The notes: generated by a model from the sequence alone, not told the origin. Shown: positions 1 through 11,168, numbered from the stretch's first letter. The stretch: DNA of 64,000 nucleotides from Siphlonurus alternatus (GCA_949825025.1 OX463781.1:2891066-2955065); one strand, 5' to 3'. Made by a program: numbers and translations.

Positions 1-654
1 ATATTTGCGAAGCTCGAGGTCGTCAGCTTAATTCTTCGGTCCAAGATGACAAAGCCTCATTTCCGGCCAGCTTCTTGAGAGCAGCTCCGTATTAAATTAT
101 TCAGTTTGACACCGAGGAGGGTTAAATTAGATCGTTCATGATTAGTGGTCTGTTCTTTAGAACTCCACCGAGCGGAAAAATAATAAAAAATTCTCTTACA
201 GCTTCGTAATCTTTTCTAATGAACATTATAATATTAATGTGAACGAGTTACATTTTTAGTACTTTGTTTTTTTAAAATTTTAATGTAATAATTCTTTTCA
301 TCAATGATTTTATTATAATTTTTTATTACACTTAAAATATTTTAACTTGTAGTATCAGAAATTTATTTTATTATCTTATATTAAAGAAAATAAGTCACAA
401 ATAGTTACAATTACATTTAATTTCTTGAATCTATCGTCTGTATAAAAAAGATAAATAAAACATTTGGACACCTTTACAGCGTGTTCTGACATAGAAAAAG
501 ATTAAAACTGGGTAAGGATAATACGAAATGTAAAAGCACTATATCACGTATAAAAGTGGCAGTTATCCTATAAGTATATTACTACATTATTACATTTTTT
601 GTATGCTTTTACCTTGTAGTCTATAGAGATTTAGAAGTTTCTGCGACTTATATT
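1..654. other. AT-rich non-coding stretch
   Basis: I see no gene, RNA or repeat here. The sequence is very AT-rich with short A and T runs. Stop codons are frequent in all frames. Confidence 0.6.
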
Positions 655-715
655 ATTTTACCTAACGTTACAAATCTGCATCCCTCTGTCTTTTAGAGTT
701 GCAGCTTCAGCAAAT
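655..715 (+). repeat. Fragment of F14 repeat
   Basis: The segment with CAAATCTGCATCCCTCTGTC followed by GCAGCTTCAGCAA matches the interior of the F14 elements near 22640-22690 and, inverted, near 39520-39555. The terminal repeats are not recognisable, so this is a decayed fragment. Confidence 0.45.
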
Positions 716-2129
716 AATTTTATGCAGTTCATTTCTGCAACAAAATCAAACACAAATAATTCATGCAGTTCGTGCATTTCTGCAACGAAATCAAACATTT
801 GAATTAATACTATATACATATATTATATATTTGTGTTTTAAAAAAAATATGCCATAAAATCTATAAATTTGAGAGATCTGCTGTTATTTTTTTTAATTAG
901 TCACATATATACTAATAATTAAAAATACTAGGTGAGTTTTCAAAGTCGCGATTGTTTCGCGATTGTTGATTTTTATATCATCTTTTGACTATAAGTGAAA
1001 ACTGCTATGGAACTGAATTTTGCTATTTTATACTGTTGCACCACATGACAGCTTATATAAAAAAATCATTAATATCCATATTTTTTATTTATAATAAATA
1101 AAATTATAAGATTTTTACATCAATTAATAATTTCTTACAACTAGTCAAGTAAGTCAGTAATTCTAAAAGCATGTAATTTAGGACGCTTGTTTTTGAGGAT
1201 ATAAGGAGGACGTTATTTTACTTGGGGACTCTTCTAGTTAGTGGATTATTTGCACGAAGACTCCCCTTTGCATTATATTTTCAAACTAGGAGCAGCCAAA
1301 CTCAACCCGCCAGTTTCAGATAGCTAGAAACCCGCCCTTCTAACCATCAGGCTGTGCTTGCTTGCCGGGTTAGCTATTTGTATGCAAATGACTCATGGCA
1401 TTTCTCTCTTGCTCGCTCGACCATATATACACGTACTTTCCATGTAAGTTCCAATCTCTCTAAAAAAATCTTTTCTATATAAAATATTTTTAACTCACTC
1501 TTTTTTTTTTTTTTTCACATGATAAGTTAAACAACAACATTGCAGAAATATCTTTTATATTGTATTATCTACAATATGTAAATGTATATTTTTTAATTTA
1601 TTTTTTATATAAAAAATTAATCTTATACTGCATGAACTTTACAAGGATCAGATTAAGAAATTTAAATTTTATAATAGAAATTGTTCCATGAGAACCATGC
1701 ATGGAGAATTATTGCTAAAAATATAGGGGCCGGGAATTCGCAAAGATTTAACACCACATTTTATTAAGTCTTGGATTATGGCTTTATTTTAAGTTACAAT
1801 TTTTCAAGTCTTTAAAAATCGAGACTCCAATTAGGTCTTAATTATGTTTATCATGATATAAATTAAAAAACTGTTAGGCTCTCGTGTACTATTTTTACCT
1901 TAAATTTTCTCTCCATGAAAATGATCTTATAATGTACTCACTGTCAGCACAATTGTTGTATAATAAGTTACCTATAGATATAAAAAGTTAAAAATGCAAG
2001 AAGAAACTGCCGTTTTTTTTAAGGAATGTGTACTGAAGAGGGTTTAAAAAGTGTCTTGTTATTTACACCATATCGGCAACAATGTGCATTGTAATTGTGT
2101 ATTGAAGGTCCGTCACTGTGTTTCTTCTT
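716..2129. other. Non-coding stretch with a GC-richer island at 1240-1450
   Basis: Mostly AT-rich with no supportable gene. The island at 1240-1450 is less AT-rich and holds an octamer-type ATGCAAAT (1382-1389) overlapping TGACTCA (1389-1395), then an ATATATAC run near 1424. No open frame or transcript start could be tied to it. Confidence 0.4.
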
Positions 2130-2235
2130 GTTATTAATACCTTGATGCCAAATGGAGTTTATGACGTCACCCATATAGCTGTGTATAGACACTTTTCAAA
2201 AAATCCCTTCGGTACAGGATTGACGATTATTTTAA
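2130..2235 (+). repeat. F17 dispersed repeat, copy 1
   Basis: Shares CTTGATGCCAAA, a CACCCATA block, a GTAGACACTTTT-like block and CTTC(G)GTACA in the same order and spacing with 44250-44345. It contains one TGACGTCA (2162-2169). No terminal inverted repeat was seen, so its class is unknown. Confidence 0.5.
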
Positions 2236-2790
2236 GAAAGACTAAATTTGTAAGTGTATTTTAATTAATATGTAATTTTAGTTGTCTTTTAGAAAGATTA
2301 TTTTATAAAGAATTATGCAACTAAGGAACATGTAAGTCAAATTAAATATTCAAATTCATATTATTTTTAGTTAATTTTTAAAACTATACTTAAAAACACA
2401 ACCTAGCTATTATGATAATATTCAATTTTTCACCACATTTTATTGTATAATAATCTTTCCTGTACAGTAAAATATTAATTTTATAACTTCCAGTCAAAAT
2501 CTGAAATTTTTGCTGTTAAATTTTTCAAAATTCTGAGATACTGAACATCAGGTGCAGATCTTTTTCTTTTCATACTTGTTTTTTTTCAACATTTAACATC
2601 GCAGGTTTGACGTAAGAGCTTTCCTTGTGAAGACTTCAAGTGAAAACGGGGGTTCTTCTTCAATTTGCTCCACACACTGTTATCAATCTTGTAATCTTTC
2701 AGTTCATACTTCTTGCTCTTTATCGACTACATCTTCAAGTACACTGAGCACAAATTAGTGCGAAAGTGTATACAAACATGTAACAACTTC

Positions 2791-3160
2791 TTAAAGGTAT
2801 ACAGGCCTCAAATTAAAAATTTGACAGTCATATGCTGCACAGAGAGTTGCTTGAGTTGACAATCAACATTCGGATAATTTTTTCCGTGCGCGATGCAGCT
2901 GCATGAGTGGGGGCTGCAAAGTAAGGATGCAGGTCCTTGATGACGTCAAAATGACGTCACAACACACAACCATATATAATATATACGCCGCCATGTTTTT
3001 TTATGTCATTTTGACGTCATCAAGTACCTGCATCCTTACTTTGCAGCCCCCGCTCATGCAGCTGCATCGCGCACGTAAAAAATAATCCAAATGTTGATTG
3101 TCAACTCAAGCAACTCTCTGTGACTGACAAAATTTTAATTTGAGGCCTGTATGCCTTTAA
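2791..3160. mobile_element. F2 foldback MITE, copy 1, TTAA-flanked
   Basis: A near-perfect inverted repeat of about 370 bp. The left end reads TTAAAGGTATACAGGCCTCA and the right end is its complement, closing with TTAA. The arms carry TGACGTCA at 2941, 2952 and 3012 and the centre is AT-rich. Matching elements lie at 36956-37270 and 45722-46067. The 60-codon frame inside (2903-3085) is read through the palindrome and is not a gene. The TTAA flanks recall piggyBac-type target sites, but no transposase is present, so the class is an inference. Confidence 0.8.
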
Positions 3161-3164
3161 TATG

Positions 3165-3290
3165 GTACACTTGTCACCTCTGAAAATTTTCCTTTAGAGC
3201 ATGTTAATTAGATAATTACAATTCCCTATGTTATTCTTACGATACATGGTAATGAATGCCATTGGAAACTTTCCGAAGCGACGAATGTAC
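3165..3290. mobile_element. F5 MITE, copy 1
   Basis: Ends GTACACTTGTCACCTCTGAA and its approximate complement ending in CGACGAATGTAC. It belongs to the family with termini TACTCGTCGCCTTGGAAA and an inner TTTCCC block (copies at 19154, 21078, 32992, 38443, 63970). It lies only five bases from the F2 element to its left. Confidence 0.65.
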
Positions 3291-3541
3291 ACTTGCTGTA
3301 TTGTACCCATTTTTTATCACAGGAATATTTTCTGCTATTTTTTATGTTATACGATTCATGGCAACTTACTTTTTTAATTACATCGTTTAGTTAAAAATAT
3401 GGAAGTATATTAAAAAGAAAATTTCAAGTGATTATTTATAAATTATATTTGTTGCATGCCCAGTTTATTTGGAGGAGATTTGAAGCAGGGCGTACCCCGT
3501 GAAGGGCTGCTTGGAGAGTGAGTAGCAGCAACTAAACTAGT

Positions 3542-3543
<2 letters not shown>

Positions 3544-3609
<66 letters not shown>
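3544..3609. repeat. (GA)n microsatellite
   Basis: About 33 uninterrupted GA units. The open frames across it on the minus strand are Ser-Leu repeats and are not genes. Confidence 0.97.
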
Positions 3610-3610
<1 letters not shown>

Positions 3611-3731
3611 CAACATGCGAGAGTCCTGCACACGCAATCCGAACGTTGCTAACACCAGCGTAGCTAATTAAATAAAGAAAAGCATGACTATTGATTTGTA
3701 TTTTTTCATGTTTTTTAGTTGATATTTTTTT

Positions 3732-3977
3732 CCGAGTTGAAATAAATTTCATCTTTTATTCGCTATTAAGCTCTCTTCTCGTCTAATTCCCTCCTATTTT
3801 GCACCATTTTAGAGGAAAAAATATGAGATTACGTCTTTTTCTCTCTACTTGATTATAAAATGTTAGAATTATTGTCTTCATTTCATCCTCACTTTGAGAG
3901 AAGAGGAAATAAGTTGTGTTTTAGAGATAAAAAGATTAGGATTAGGATGAGCTGAAGACGAAATTTTTCAACTAGGG
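3732..3977 (+). mobile_element. F1 MITE, copy 1
   Basis: Starts CCGAGTTGAAATAAATTTCA and ends TTTTTCAACTAGGG, so the ends are imperfect inverted repeats. The interior has the family blocks TTTTGCACCATTTTAGAGG and CATCCTCACTTTGAG. Ten copies of this element occur in the window in both orientations. Confidence 0.8.
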
Positions 3978-4210
3978 CTTATTTATAGAACTTGTATCAG
4001 ATTTATTAGTAACATTTCAATATATATTATTTGTAATTATTAAAATATTATTTTCATAAAGTGAAAATATTGATAACATTTATAAACAATCTTTTTCAAA
4101 CGAATATATTACTCTTTTACATTTTTCTACTATAAAATCGGTTATAAATAATGACTGTTAATAAGTTTTTGTAATTAATAAAAAAAAATGTCATTTTGTA
4201 GTAATGATGA

Positions 4211-4606
4211 AAACACATCTTATTTCCTCTTCGCTCAAAGTGAGGATGAAAAAGGGAGACAATGGGGGACATTCACAAAGCACTTTAACCCCCACTTTAG
4301 CCCCGATTTTTAACCCTGGTGCTAAACATGGTACTAAATGAGGGGCTAACCATGTTAAGCTCATAGTTTAGCACCATGTTTAGCACCAGGGTTAAAAATC
4401 GGGGCTAAAGTGGGGGTTAAAGTGCTTTGTGAATGTCCCCCATTAATATTTCTAACATTTTATATATGCTCAAGAAGATGAAAAAATACGTAATCTTGTC
4501 TTTTTCCTCTTTTTTCCTCTAAAATAGTCCAAAATAGGAGGAAAATTAGACTAGGAGAGAGCTTATAAATAATGAATAAAAGATGAAATAGATTTCAACT
4601 CTGGTA
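4211..4606 (-). mobile_element. F1 MITE, copy 2, interrupted by a nested foldback
   Basis: The minus-strand version of F1, running from the CATCTTATTTCCTCTTCGC block to TTTCAACTC. The outer left end (CCCTAGTTGAAA) is missing or too decayed to see. It is split by the palindrome at 4264-4441. Confidence 0.7.
4264..4441. mobile_element. F7 foldback MITE nested in F1
   Basis: Two near-perfect arms of about 70 bp start GGGGGACATTCACAAAGC and end in its complement. The ends match the GGGG.ATTCACAAAG type also seen at 6879, 28361, 30053 and 32197. It interrupts an F1 copy and is therefore the younger insertion. Confidence 0.8.
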
Positions 4607-5477
4607 GGATATTGCATGTTAAAGTAACCGCAATTAATATGCTAAGAAAAGTTACCGATTCGTGTTGAAGCTTATGTTATTAATGTTATTATAAAAAAAA
4701 TCTGGTAACAGTTAAGTGACTTTATCCCGGCTTTTCGTGGACTGAACCTAGCATACTGCTTAGAATTTTGAGTGTCTCTCCTAAACCGGTCTATAGCAAT
4801 CTATCTTAACATTCGTCTGGTTGTGACTGAGGAAACCATGAAACCTCAGTCAGGATGGTCGGCAAATGATGTAGAATGTCATCAACCACTTCCAAGATGC
4901 ATTATTGGGTGTTCTAAATATTTTAAAAGTAGCAAACACATTTAATTTGATCACAGCTCTATAGTATTGTTACTATATTTGTTTGTATTGTTGCTTTTAT
5001 ATTTAAACAAAATAGGAGAAAAATTCAATGGATGACATGAAATTAATATTTTCTCATTCACAAAAAAGCTTCATTTACTTAGAACACGACATTAAATAAC
5101 ACTTCTTAGACAATAATTACATTACAGGCACTACAATAATTACATACAAAAACTAGATCTCTGTTACTTCGATACATGCAATATACATAAATATAAATAC
5201 ATGCATATTGTGGCATCAAATGTTAAAGCAACTTCCTCCTTCATTTATTTCACTGTAACGTCAGGTAATGTCGCTAATTAATGTAATTATAGGGAAGGAA
5301 CTTTGAATTCTGTTTTACCAGCACAAACTCAGTGAAATACAGTGTCTTGTATGAACTGCATTAATTAAATGTGTTTCGAGAATATCAACTATCAAGTTTT
5401 TTTGCATTAAAAAACTTTGGTCTTCTGCTACATAAATCATGCAGTCTTGTCATCGAGTTCTAATTTAAAGGTGATAA
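4607..5477. other. AT-rich non-coding stretch with a SINE fragment
   Basis: No gene is supportable. The only recognised item is the SINE central-domain fragment at 4809-4870; the remainder is AT-rich sequence. Confidence 0.5.
4809..4870 (-). mobile_element. SINE central-domain fragment
   Basis: On the minus strand it reads CATCCTGACTGAGGTTTCAT then GGTTTCCTCAGTCACAACCAG, the same central domain as in the 5S SINEs at 6251-6772 and 18629-18950. No 5S or tRNA head is visible. Confidence 0.5.
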
Positions 5478-6013
5478 CCCGAGTTGAAATAAATGTCATC
5501 TTTTATTCGCTATTAAACTCTCTCCTCGTCAAATGAGATATTAGAATGTGGAAATTTTAGTGGCTTAATTGAAGGAAGGGGTAAAAATATGGTACTGTGA
5601 ATTTTTTCAGATTTTTCTGAGACTGGGAACTATTTTTAAAAAATTATTGAAATTCTCTTTTGATGACGTCACGGGCGGCACTCCTTAAGAAAAAGGATAG
5701 GGTAGTGCCGCCAGTGACGTCATAAAATATAATTTCAATAATTTTTTAAAAATAGTTCCCGGTCTCAGAAAAATCTGAAAAAAATTCACAGTATACCATA
5801 TTTTTACCACTTCTTTCGATTAAGCCACTAAAATTTTCACATTCCAATATCTCATTCCCTATTATTTTGTACCATTTTAGAGGGGAACAGACGAGATTAC
5901 GTCTTCTTATCTCTTATTAAACATAAAATGTTAAGAAATATTGAATTCATTTCATCCTCACTTTGAGCGAGGAGAAAATAAGGTGAGTTGAAAACGTAAA
6001 TTTTCAGCTAGGG
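5478..6013 (+). mobile_element. F1 MITE, copy 3, interrupted by a nested F3
   Basis: Starts CCCGAGTTGAAATAAATGTC, breaks after CTCCTCGTCAAAT, resumes at ATTCCCTATTATTTTGTACC and ends TTTTCAGCTAGGG. Removing the insert leaves a normal ~220-bp F1 copy. Confidence 0.8.
5535..5853. mobile_element. F3 palindromic MITE nested in F1
   Basis: The arms begin GAGATATTAGAATGTGGAAA and close with the complement. They carry GGGAACTATTTTTAAAAAAT, then TGACGTCA (5664 and 5714), around a short CTTAAGAAAAAGGATAGG-type centre. It shares its inner half with the elements at 14116 and 19302, but the outermost ends differ from theirs. Confidence 0.8.
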
Positions 6014-6250
6014 AACCAGAATACGAGCTGTCAGAACTATTAATAAAACAATAATATATGTTTATTGAGCAGGAAAAAAACAAATTATATCTAATAGTAT
6101 GAATACAGTAGAGAGTATATGACAAATGATGCTGTTTTGCTCAAAGGGTGACGTGAAAAAAAAGCAAAGTATGTATACAAAGGGAACTGATTAAATTGAT
6201 CAAATAAGCCTTCACGACAAAACTGACAAAACTACAGTAAAATCAGAGAG

Positions 6251-6772
6251 TTTTTTTTTACAGTTATCCACCCCTAAAGCCCTATACAATTTTGCATACA
6301 AATTTTTCTTGCAAGAAAATTTCATCTCCACACAAACAATTAAATGAAGTTCAAGTTTTCTTGTAAGGAAAAATTGTATGCAATAGTTAAAAAATTGTAT
6401 CATGTAAGACCTGCTAAGAGCTTGCAGATCGCGGCGGGATAGTAGGTAGCAATAAGGGTTTGAAAGAATAGTGACCACGGCCTGTTACGCGTCCCAGCAT
6501 TTACTGAGGTGAGACTGAGGGAACCGTGGAAAACCTCTATCAGGACGGACACCTCTACTTTTTATCAATGGACCAAAGTGATGTCCAAAGCCTGGGGAAC
6601 CACACACAAGTGCATCACTGCAATGGGTGGAAAGCGAGATGAATTTATCCCAGGGAGAAAGTAACGTAATTTTTACTTGAAACGGTCACCCATCCAAGTA
6701 CTAACCACGCTTGACGTAGCTTGACTTCGGTGATCTAACGAGAACCAGTCAATGCACTTTGCTACACTCAAC
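6251..6772 (-). mobile_element. 5S rRNA-derived SINE, copy 1 (minus), with nested F9
   Basis: Read on the minus strand, the head (about 6772-6680) matches the 3' two-thirds of 5S rRNA: GATCACCGAAGTCAAGC, then GGTTAGTACTTGGATGGGTG, covering the internal promoter region. A body follows (CACTTTGGTCCATTGATAAA), then a central domain (GGTTTTCCACGGTTCCCTCA, then AATGCTGGGAC, GGCCGTGGTCAC), and an A-run tail (6251-6259 on plus). An F9 MITE interrupts the 3' part. The same SINE is at 18629-18950, and a 5'-truncated copy is at 10194-10383. Pol III transcription is expected from knowledge of 5S-derived (SINE3-type) SINEs; mobilisation would need a partner LINE, and none is seen here. Confidence 0.8.
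6278..6414. mobile_element. F9 MITE nested in the 5S SINE
   Basis: The ends are AGCCCTATACAATTTTGC and a complement carrying GCAA..AAAATTGTATCATG. TAA lies on both sides (6275-6277 and 6415-6417). Removing the insert with one TAA restores the SINE sequence CCCCTAAGAGCTT seen in other copies. A 3-bp TAA duplication fits PIF/Harbinger-type insertion. A second copy is at 32265-32394. The long minus-strand frame over it (6212-6478) is not a gene. Confidence 0.7.
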
Positions 6773-6878
6773 CTTTATACTATAATATAGTTTATATTGC
6801 TGCTCTCTGCATGGCAAAGTGTAGCAGACATTTCTTCGATCGTGCATCTTTAAATCACACAAATTGCGAACTAAGTAA

Positions 6879-7017
6879 GGGGCATTCACAAAGCCTTAAG
6901 GCCACAATTAGGGCTCAATAATTTAAGACCAGAAATTTTGGATCTAAAAAACACGTCTAAAATCAAGCTTTAAATTTTCAAGCCTTAAATGTGGCCTTAA
7001 GACTTTGTGAATGCCTC
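6879..7017. mobile_element. F7 foldback MITE
   Basis: The ends GGGGCATTCACAAAGCCTTA and AAGACTTTGTGAATGCC are inverted. Inner arms GGCCACA/TGTGGCC continue the pairing. It belongs to the same end-type as 4264-4441. Confidence 0.75.
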
Positions 7018-7332
7018 TTAGTATTTCTTAATGGCGCTAGAGATTTATAAACTTTTAAACACAAAATGAAATTGAAGGAATTAAACAAAGAAATATAGTT
7101 TTTTAAAAAGATATAAATTTTGCTCACCTACTTTGCTAACAACAGCAGCTAGGTAACTAGACTCACTGTACTTATTCGATTCTTTATTATACCTGTAGTA
7201 CTTCTCCACACATCGATAAAGAATCGATCTTATAAAACTCGATCTTCTTTATCCAGTCGAAACTTTAAAGTCGCTCTTCACAAACTTGTGCATAACTTCA
7301 AATATTTTATTCTCAACGACCCCCTTTCCCTT

Positions 7333-7400
<68 letters not shown>

Positions 7401-8443
7401 CAGCTCTTTTTATCATACCTGCTGTATAATACGTAAAGTTCTGCATGTTTTATTTACCGATCTATTTAAAATATTTATAAAAACAAAAACAAAAAATAAT
7501 ATCAAAAGATATTAGTATCAGTCAATTACAGAAAATTGTCTGATCAATGTATTTTCATTATAAATAATTGCAATTAATATCATTGTGTTTGTTTTAAATG
7601 TATTATGTTAAGTTGAGATATTTCCATTTTATTTATTACATAAAAAAGAAAATAATAAAACAATATTTACAAAACTATAATGCGTAACTTTTACTTTATT
7701 TCTAAAGTTTAACAAGTATTATTAATTTTATTTAATAAATTTGATATCAAATAAGAAACTTGGGGTGGTATTCACGAAGAGTTAAGGAGCGTTTTAGGGA
7801 GAGATATTTTAAGAAGCGTTTTTCTTACCTGTACCAACCTTGAAGTTCTAAAAAACCTGACTTTCAATATATTTATTAAAAAAAGAATACTCCGATACAT
7901 TTTAATAAATGCAGCATTTTTTATATTCCATATATATTTTTGCAGTGAAAATGGCTATGCAGATCCTTCATTGTTTTCATTCCCATCTGCCAGCAGCGAG
8001 AAAGCGCTTCACAGACTTCTTTTGTTTTTCTAGCGTTCGAGTCTCGCATGATCATTGTTATCCTTACAAAAAATGTGCACCAAAAATTGCTATAAAAATA
8101 TCCGATTGTAGCGCCAGAAAAAGTTGAAAGAAGTAGAGAGAGATGAAATATTTTACAGAAAAAGCAAGTATTTAAAGCTCAGAAATATAAATGTTAAATT
8201 TCAGAGTCCATTAAAATTCTATATTAAAATATCCAATTATTACTTGCCGCATTTATTACTAATTTTCTAATTTAATTGTATTTTTATTTTTATTTGTATT
8301 TATTTATATATTTATTGCACATATAGAACCGTAAGGTACAAAATGCATGTTTACAATAATTGTTTACAATTGCATGCTATAATACAAAGAAGTAAAATAA
8401 ATGAAAATAAAAATGATCTGTATTATATTTTGCATTATTTTAA
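7018..8443. other. AT-rich non-coding stretch
   Basis: Contains the (CT)n array at 7342-7395 and one unpaired F7-like end at about 7762 (GGGGTGGTATTCACGAAGAG) with no partner found. I support no gene here. Confidence 0.5.
7342..7395. repeat. (CT)n microsatellite after a C-run
   Basis: About 27 CT units preceded by a run of C at about 7332-7341. Open frames on both strands here are low-complexity. Confidence 0.95.
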
Positions 8444-8765
8444 TCCTGCTCTGTAGTGTAGTGGTTAGTGCTTCTGGCTCTGGTCCGAGAGGTCCTCAGT
8501 TCGATTCCTGAACACGGCAGACTTTTCGTGACTTGGGATGGGTGTGACTGACTACTAGATGATGGAGTTGGTAGGAAGAAGGCAGCTTACGGCTGTCTAT
8601 ACTCCCCGCTGCCCTGCAGTCTTGCACTGCCACTGCAGGCTGCACAGATCTGGTAGTAGGAGCCCAGAAGAGTGCAGGAAAGGGTTCTGGAAGCCTGGTA
8701 AGCCCCAGCATGGTCGCAAGATAACTCTTACTGAAAAAGTTTAAATACCTTGTCACGCCCGAAAG
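8444..8765 (+). mobile_element. tRNA-derived SINE
   Basis: The head at 8444-8520 is tRNA-like. A-box-type TAGTGTAGTGGTTAGTGC is at 8454-8471 and the B box GTTCGATTCC is at 8499-8508, 33-45 bp apart as in tRNA genes. An anticodon-arm-like segment has a CUG-type loop, so a Gln-like origin is possible but unsure. The acceptor stem does not pair well and no CCA end follows, which argues against a working tRNA. A GC-rich unrelated body (8560-8720) follows, ending in an A-rich tail. The two short frames over it (8496-8756 minus, 8559-8744 plus) have no independent support. Confidence 0.75.
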
Positions 8766-8767
8766 GG

Positions 8768-8989
8768 TACACCCTAAACTTTTAGATTTTCAGTATACTT
8801 TATGTCAGTACATAATTGTTCTAATTTCACCTTAAATTCAGTACTTTTGATAAATAAAGTACTAAATTTGTACTTGAATTAAGTACTTTATTGGTCAAAA
8901 GTGCTGGATTTAAGATGAAATTAGAACAATAATTTTGTACTGACATAAAGTACTGAAACTAATTCAGCATCTAAAAGTTTAGTGTGTAC
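8768..8989. mobile_element. F6 foldback MITE, copy 1
   Basis: The ends TACACCCTAAACTTTTAGA and TCTAAAAGTTTAGTGTGTA are inverted, and the arms contain TACTTTATGTCAGTAC-type and GTACTGACATAAAGTAC blocks. Related copies are at 23503-23714 and 27694-27892. A TGACGTCA lies just outside at 8993. Confidence 0.75.
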
Positions 8990-10193
8990 AAATGACGTCA
9001 AGCTAGAGCATTTCTTTTAATTTTAAGTTTAATTTAAATTTAAAAAGAATCATTCATAAGAATTTCACTAATTAAAATGTTACTGAAGCTCACTATCTGA
9101 TACATTGATGATAAAGCAGCAGTTCCAAATACAACAAATTGTTCGTGCATTGCGTATGCCCCCAAGAATTTCATCGATCTTATTTTTTGTATTGAAAAAG
9201 AAAATTAAAATATAAATAAATTACTGTGATATATTGAACAACATTGAAATACAAGCAATAAATTTTCACTACCATTACGTATATTTTGTATCAATTTTTA
9301 ACCATCTACAGTATTTTTTTTTTTAGCCTGTCAGCAACCTTTTGTAAAATATAAAATTACATTTTTATTCCAATTTTAGATAAGAATACATTTAAACCAT
9401 TTTTCTACATCACACAAAAAAGAAGAGACAAAATTTTGCACCTTCGGTCTAACAATCCATCTTCTGTGTGACGTAACATGGAGGGGCGGGGGAGCGCGTC
9501 TGTTGCCGGCATCCCCCCCCCTGGGGATGACCGCATCGACTCTGATAAAAAACACAAAAGAAACGAGAGAGTCGACGCCAAATAATATCAAACTGAATTG
9601 AGCCACGTATTTGGATACCTGGATCAATTCTGTCGACGTTACGTTTAGTAAAAATTGTGATTCTTATCAACATTCGTAAACTCAATTTTGTTTTTAACTT
9701 TTATTGTTTTTAGATTAATAATTTACTATTTTATGTAGACTATGTTAAGTTAAATCATATAGAATACGACTGTTAAGATATAACCATACAGGAAGTTAGC
9801 CATCTTACCAAGCGTTGAGAAAACACTAACCGTTTTATGAAGTATGGAGAGAAATGTATGGGATACATCGATATTTCACGATATATCGATATTTTTATCA
9901 AATCAAAATAATTATATACGCTAAAGAAGAATGAAAAATAAGCTTAACTTTGCATTGGTAATTACAATTTGGATATTTTTATATGAACTAATATGGTGGA
10001 TTAATGAAGCCAATTTGTGGTTGTATATGGAATAAAATAATAAAATCAATTCTCTGCAGCTAAATTCATGAACTACATCTAACCACTCTCTTAATTTATG
10101 AAAAATTAAACAATTATAGATAGTATAATACAGGTGCAAAAAGCTCCCTGATATTTTTTCAAATTTTTATTATAATAATTCTTGTGCACTCAA
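8990..10193. other. AT-rich non-coding stretch
   Basis: No gene or repeat is recognised. A short GC-rich patch (9470-9540) has G and C runs; the minus frames across it contain no recognisable domain. Confidence 0.5.
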
Positions 10194-10380
10194 TTGGTAC
10201 ATTGATAAAAAGTTGAGGTGTCCGTTCTGACTGAGATTTTCCACGGTTCCCTCAGTCTCACCTTATATAGTGAATGCTGGGACATGTAACAGACCGTGGC
10301 CACCATCCGTTCACTATACGTTATCCCTATACCCATTACCCCGCTGCAAGCTGTAAGCTCTTATAGGGGTGTATCCTTGT

Positions 10381-10383
<3 letters not shown>
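10194..10383 (+). mobile_element. 5S-SINE copy 2, 5'-truncated
   Basis: Begins inside the body (CATTGATAAAAAGTTGAGG) and continues through the central domain (CCACGGTTCCCTCAGTC, AATGCTGGGAC, GACCGTGGCCACC) to the 3' end (CTCTTATAGGGGTGTATC). The 5S head is absent. Truncation from the 5' end fits target-primed reverse transcription. Confidence 0.75.

Positions 10384-10457
<74 letters not shown>
10384..10457. repeat. (TA)n microsatellite, SINE tail
   Basis: About 37 TA units directly follow the SINE 3' end, so the array probably grew from the SINE tail or its target site. Confidence 0.9.
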
Positions 10458-10463
<6 letters not shown>

Positions 10464-10901
10464 AATATTCTCGAGCGTAATTTTGTACATTATTCAATAT
10501 TCACTTCTTCGATAAACATTTTTTGACGTCGATATTTCATTTTGAGACATAATAAACAAATTGAAATTATAAACTAAAAAAATGCTCCATTAAGATGATG
10601 ATAGTATTGAAGCGATGCTGAATTGACTAATCCCCCCCCCCCCCCCCTGGGCGTAACAAGCAAGCAAATCAGCGAAGTGAGGTCAGGAAAGCAATTACGT
10701 GAAGTTACCCACAAATCTGGAAATCAGCTGACGTCAAACTTCGCAATGGATTTGCTAACTTCTCGTCGCTTTAATTAAGCAAATCTGCAGCCGTTCATTC
10801 GAAACGCATTGTAACATCATCAAGGAATTTGACTCCCATGATGATCAGCATCAGTTTTTCTACAATTTCGGAATATTCTGAAACCATATAACATTCCCTA
10901 G
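10458..10901. other. Non-coding stretch with a C-run
   Basis: Holds a 16-base C run (10632-10647) and one TGACGTCA at 10729. No gene is recognised. Confidence 0.5.
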
Positions 10902-11101
10902 NNNNNNNNNNNNNNNNNNNNNNNNNNNNNNNNNNNNNNNNNNNNNNNNNNNNNNNNNNNNNNNNNNNNNNNNNNNNNNNNNNNNNNNNNNNNNNNNNNN
11001 NNNNNNNNNNNNNNNNNNNNNNNNNNNNNNNNNNNNNNNNNNNNNNNNNNNNNNNNNNNNNNNNNNNNNNNNNNNNNNNNNNNNNNNNNNNNNNNNNNNN
11101 N
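10902..11101. other. Assembly gap (200 N)
   Basis: Exactly 200 N between a C-run region and a (GA)n array. The round length suggests an estimated or placeholder gap. Confidence 0.99.
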
Positions 11102-11116
11102 CGTACGTGTGTTGTT

Positions 11117-11118
<2 letters not shown>

Positions 11119-11163
<45 letters not shown>
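11119..11163. repeat. (GA)n microsatellite
   Basis: About 22 GA units just right of the assembly gap. Confidence 0.95.

Positions 11164-11168
<5 letters not shown>

Noticed and set aside
2903..3085. 60-codon frame with mirrored ends
   Set aside because: It reads through the F2 palindrome; the peptide symmetry comes from the inverted repeat.
8444..8520. A functional tRNA gene
   Set aside because: A and B boxes are present, but the acceptor stem does not pair and a SINE body follows directly.
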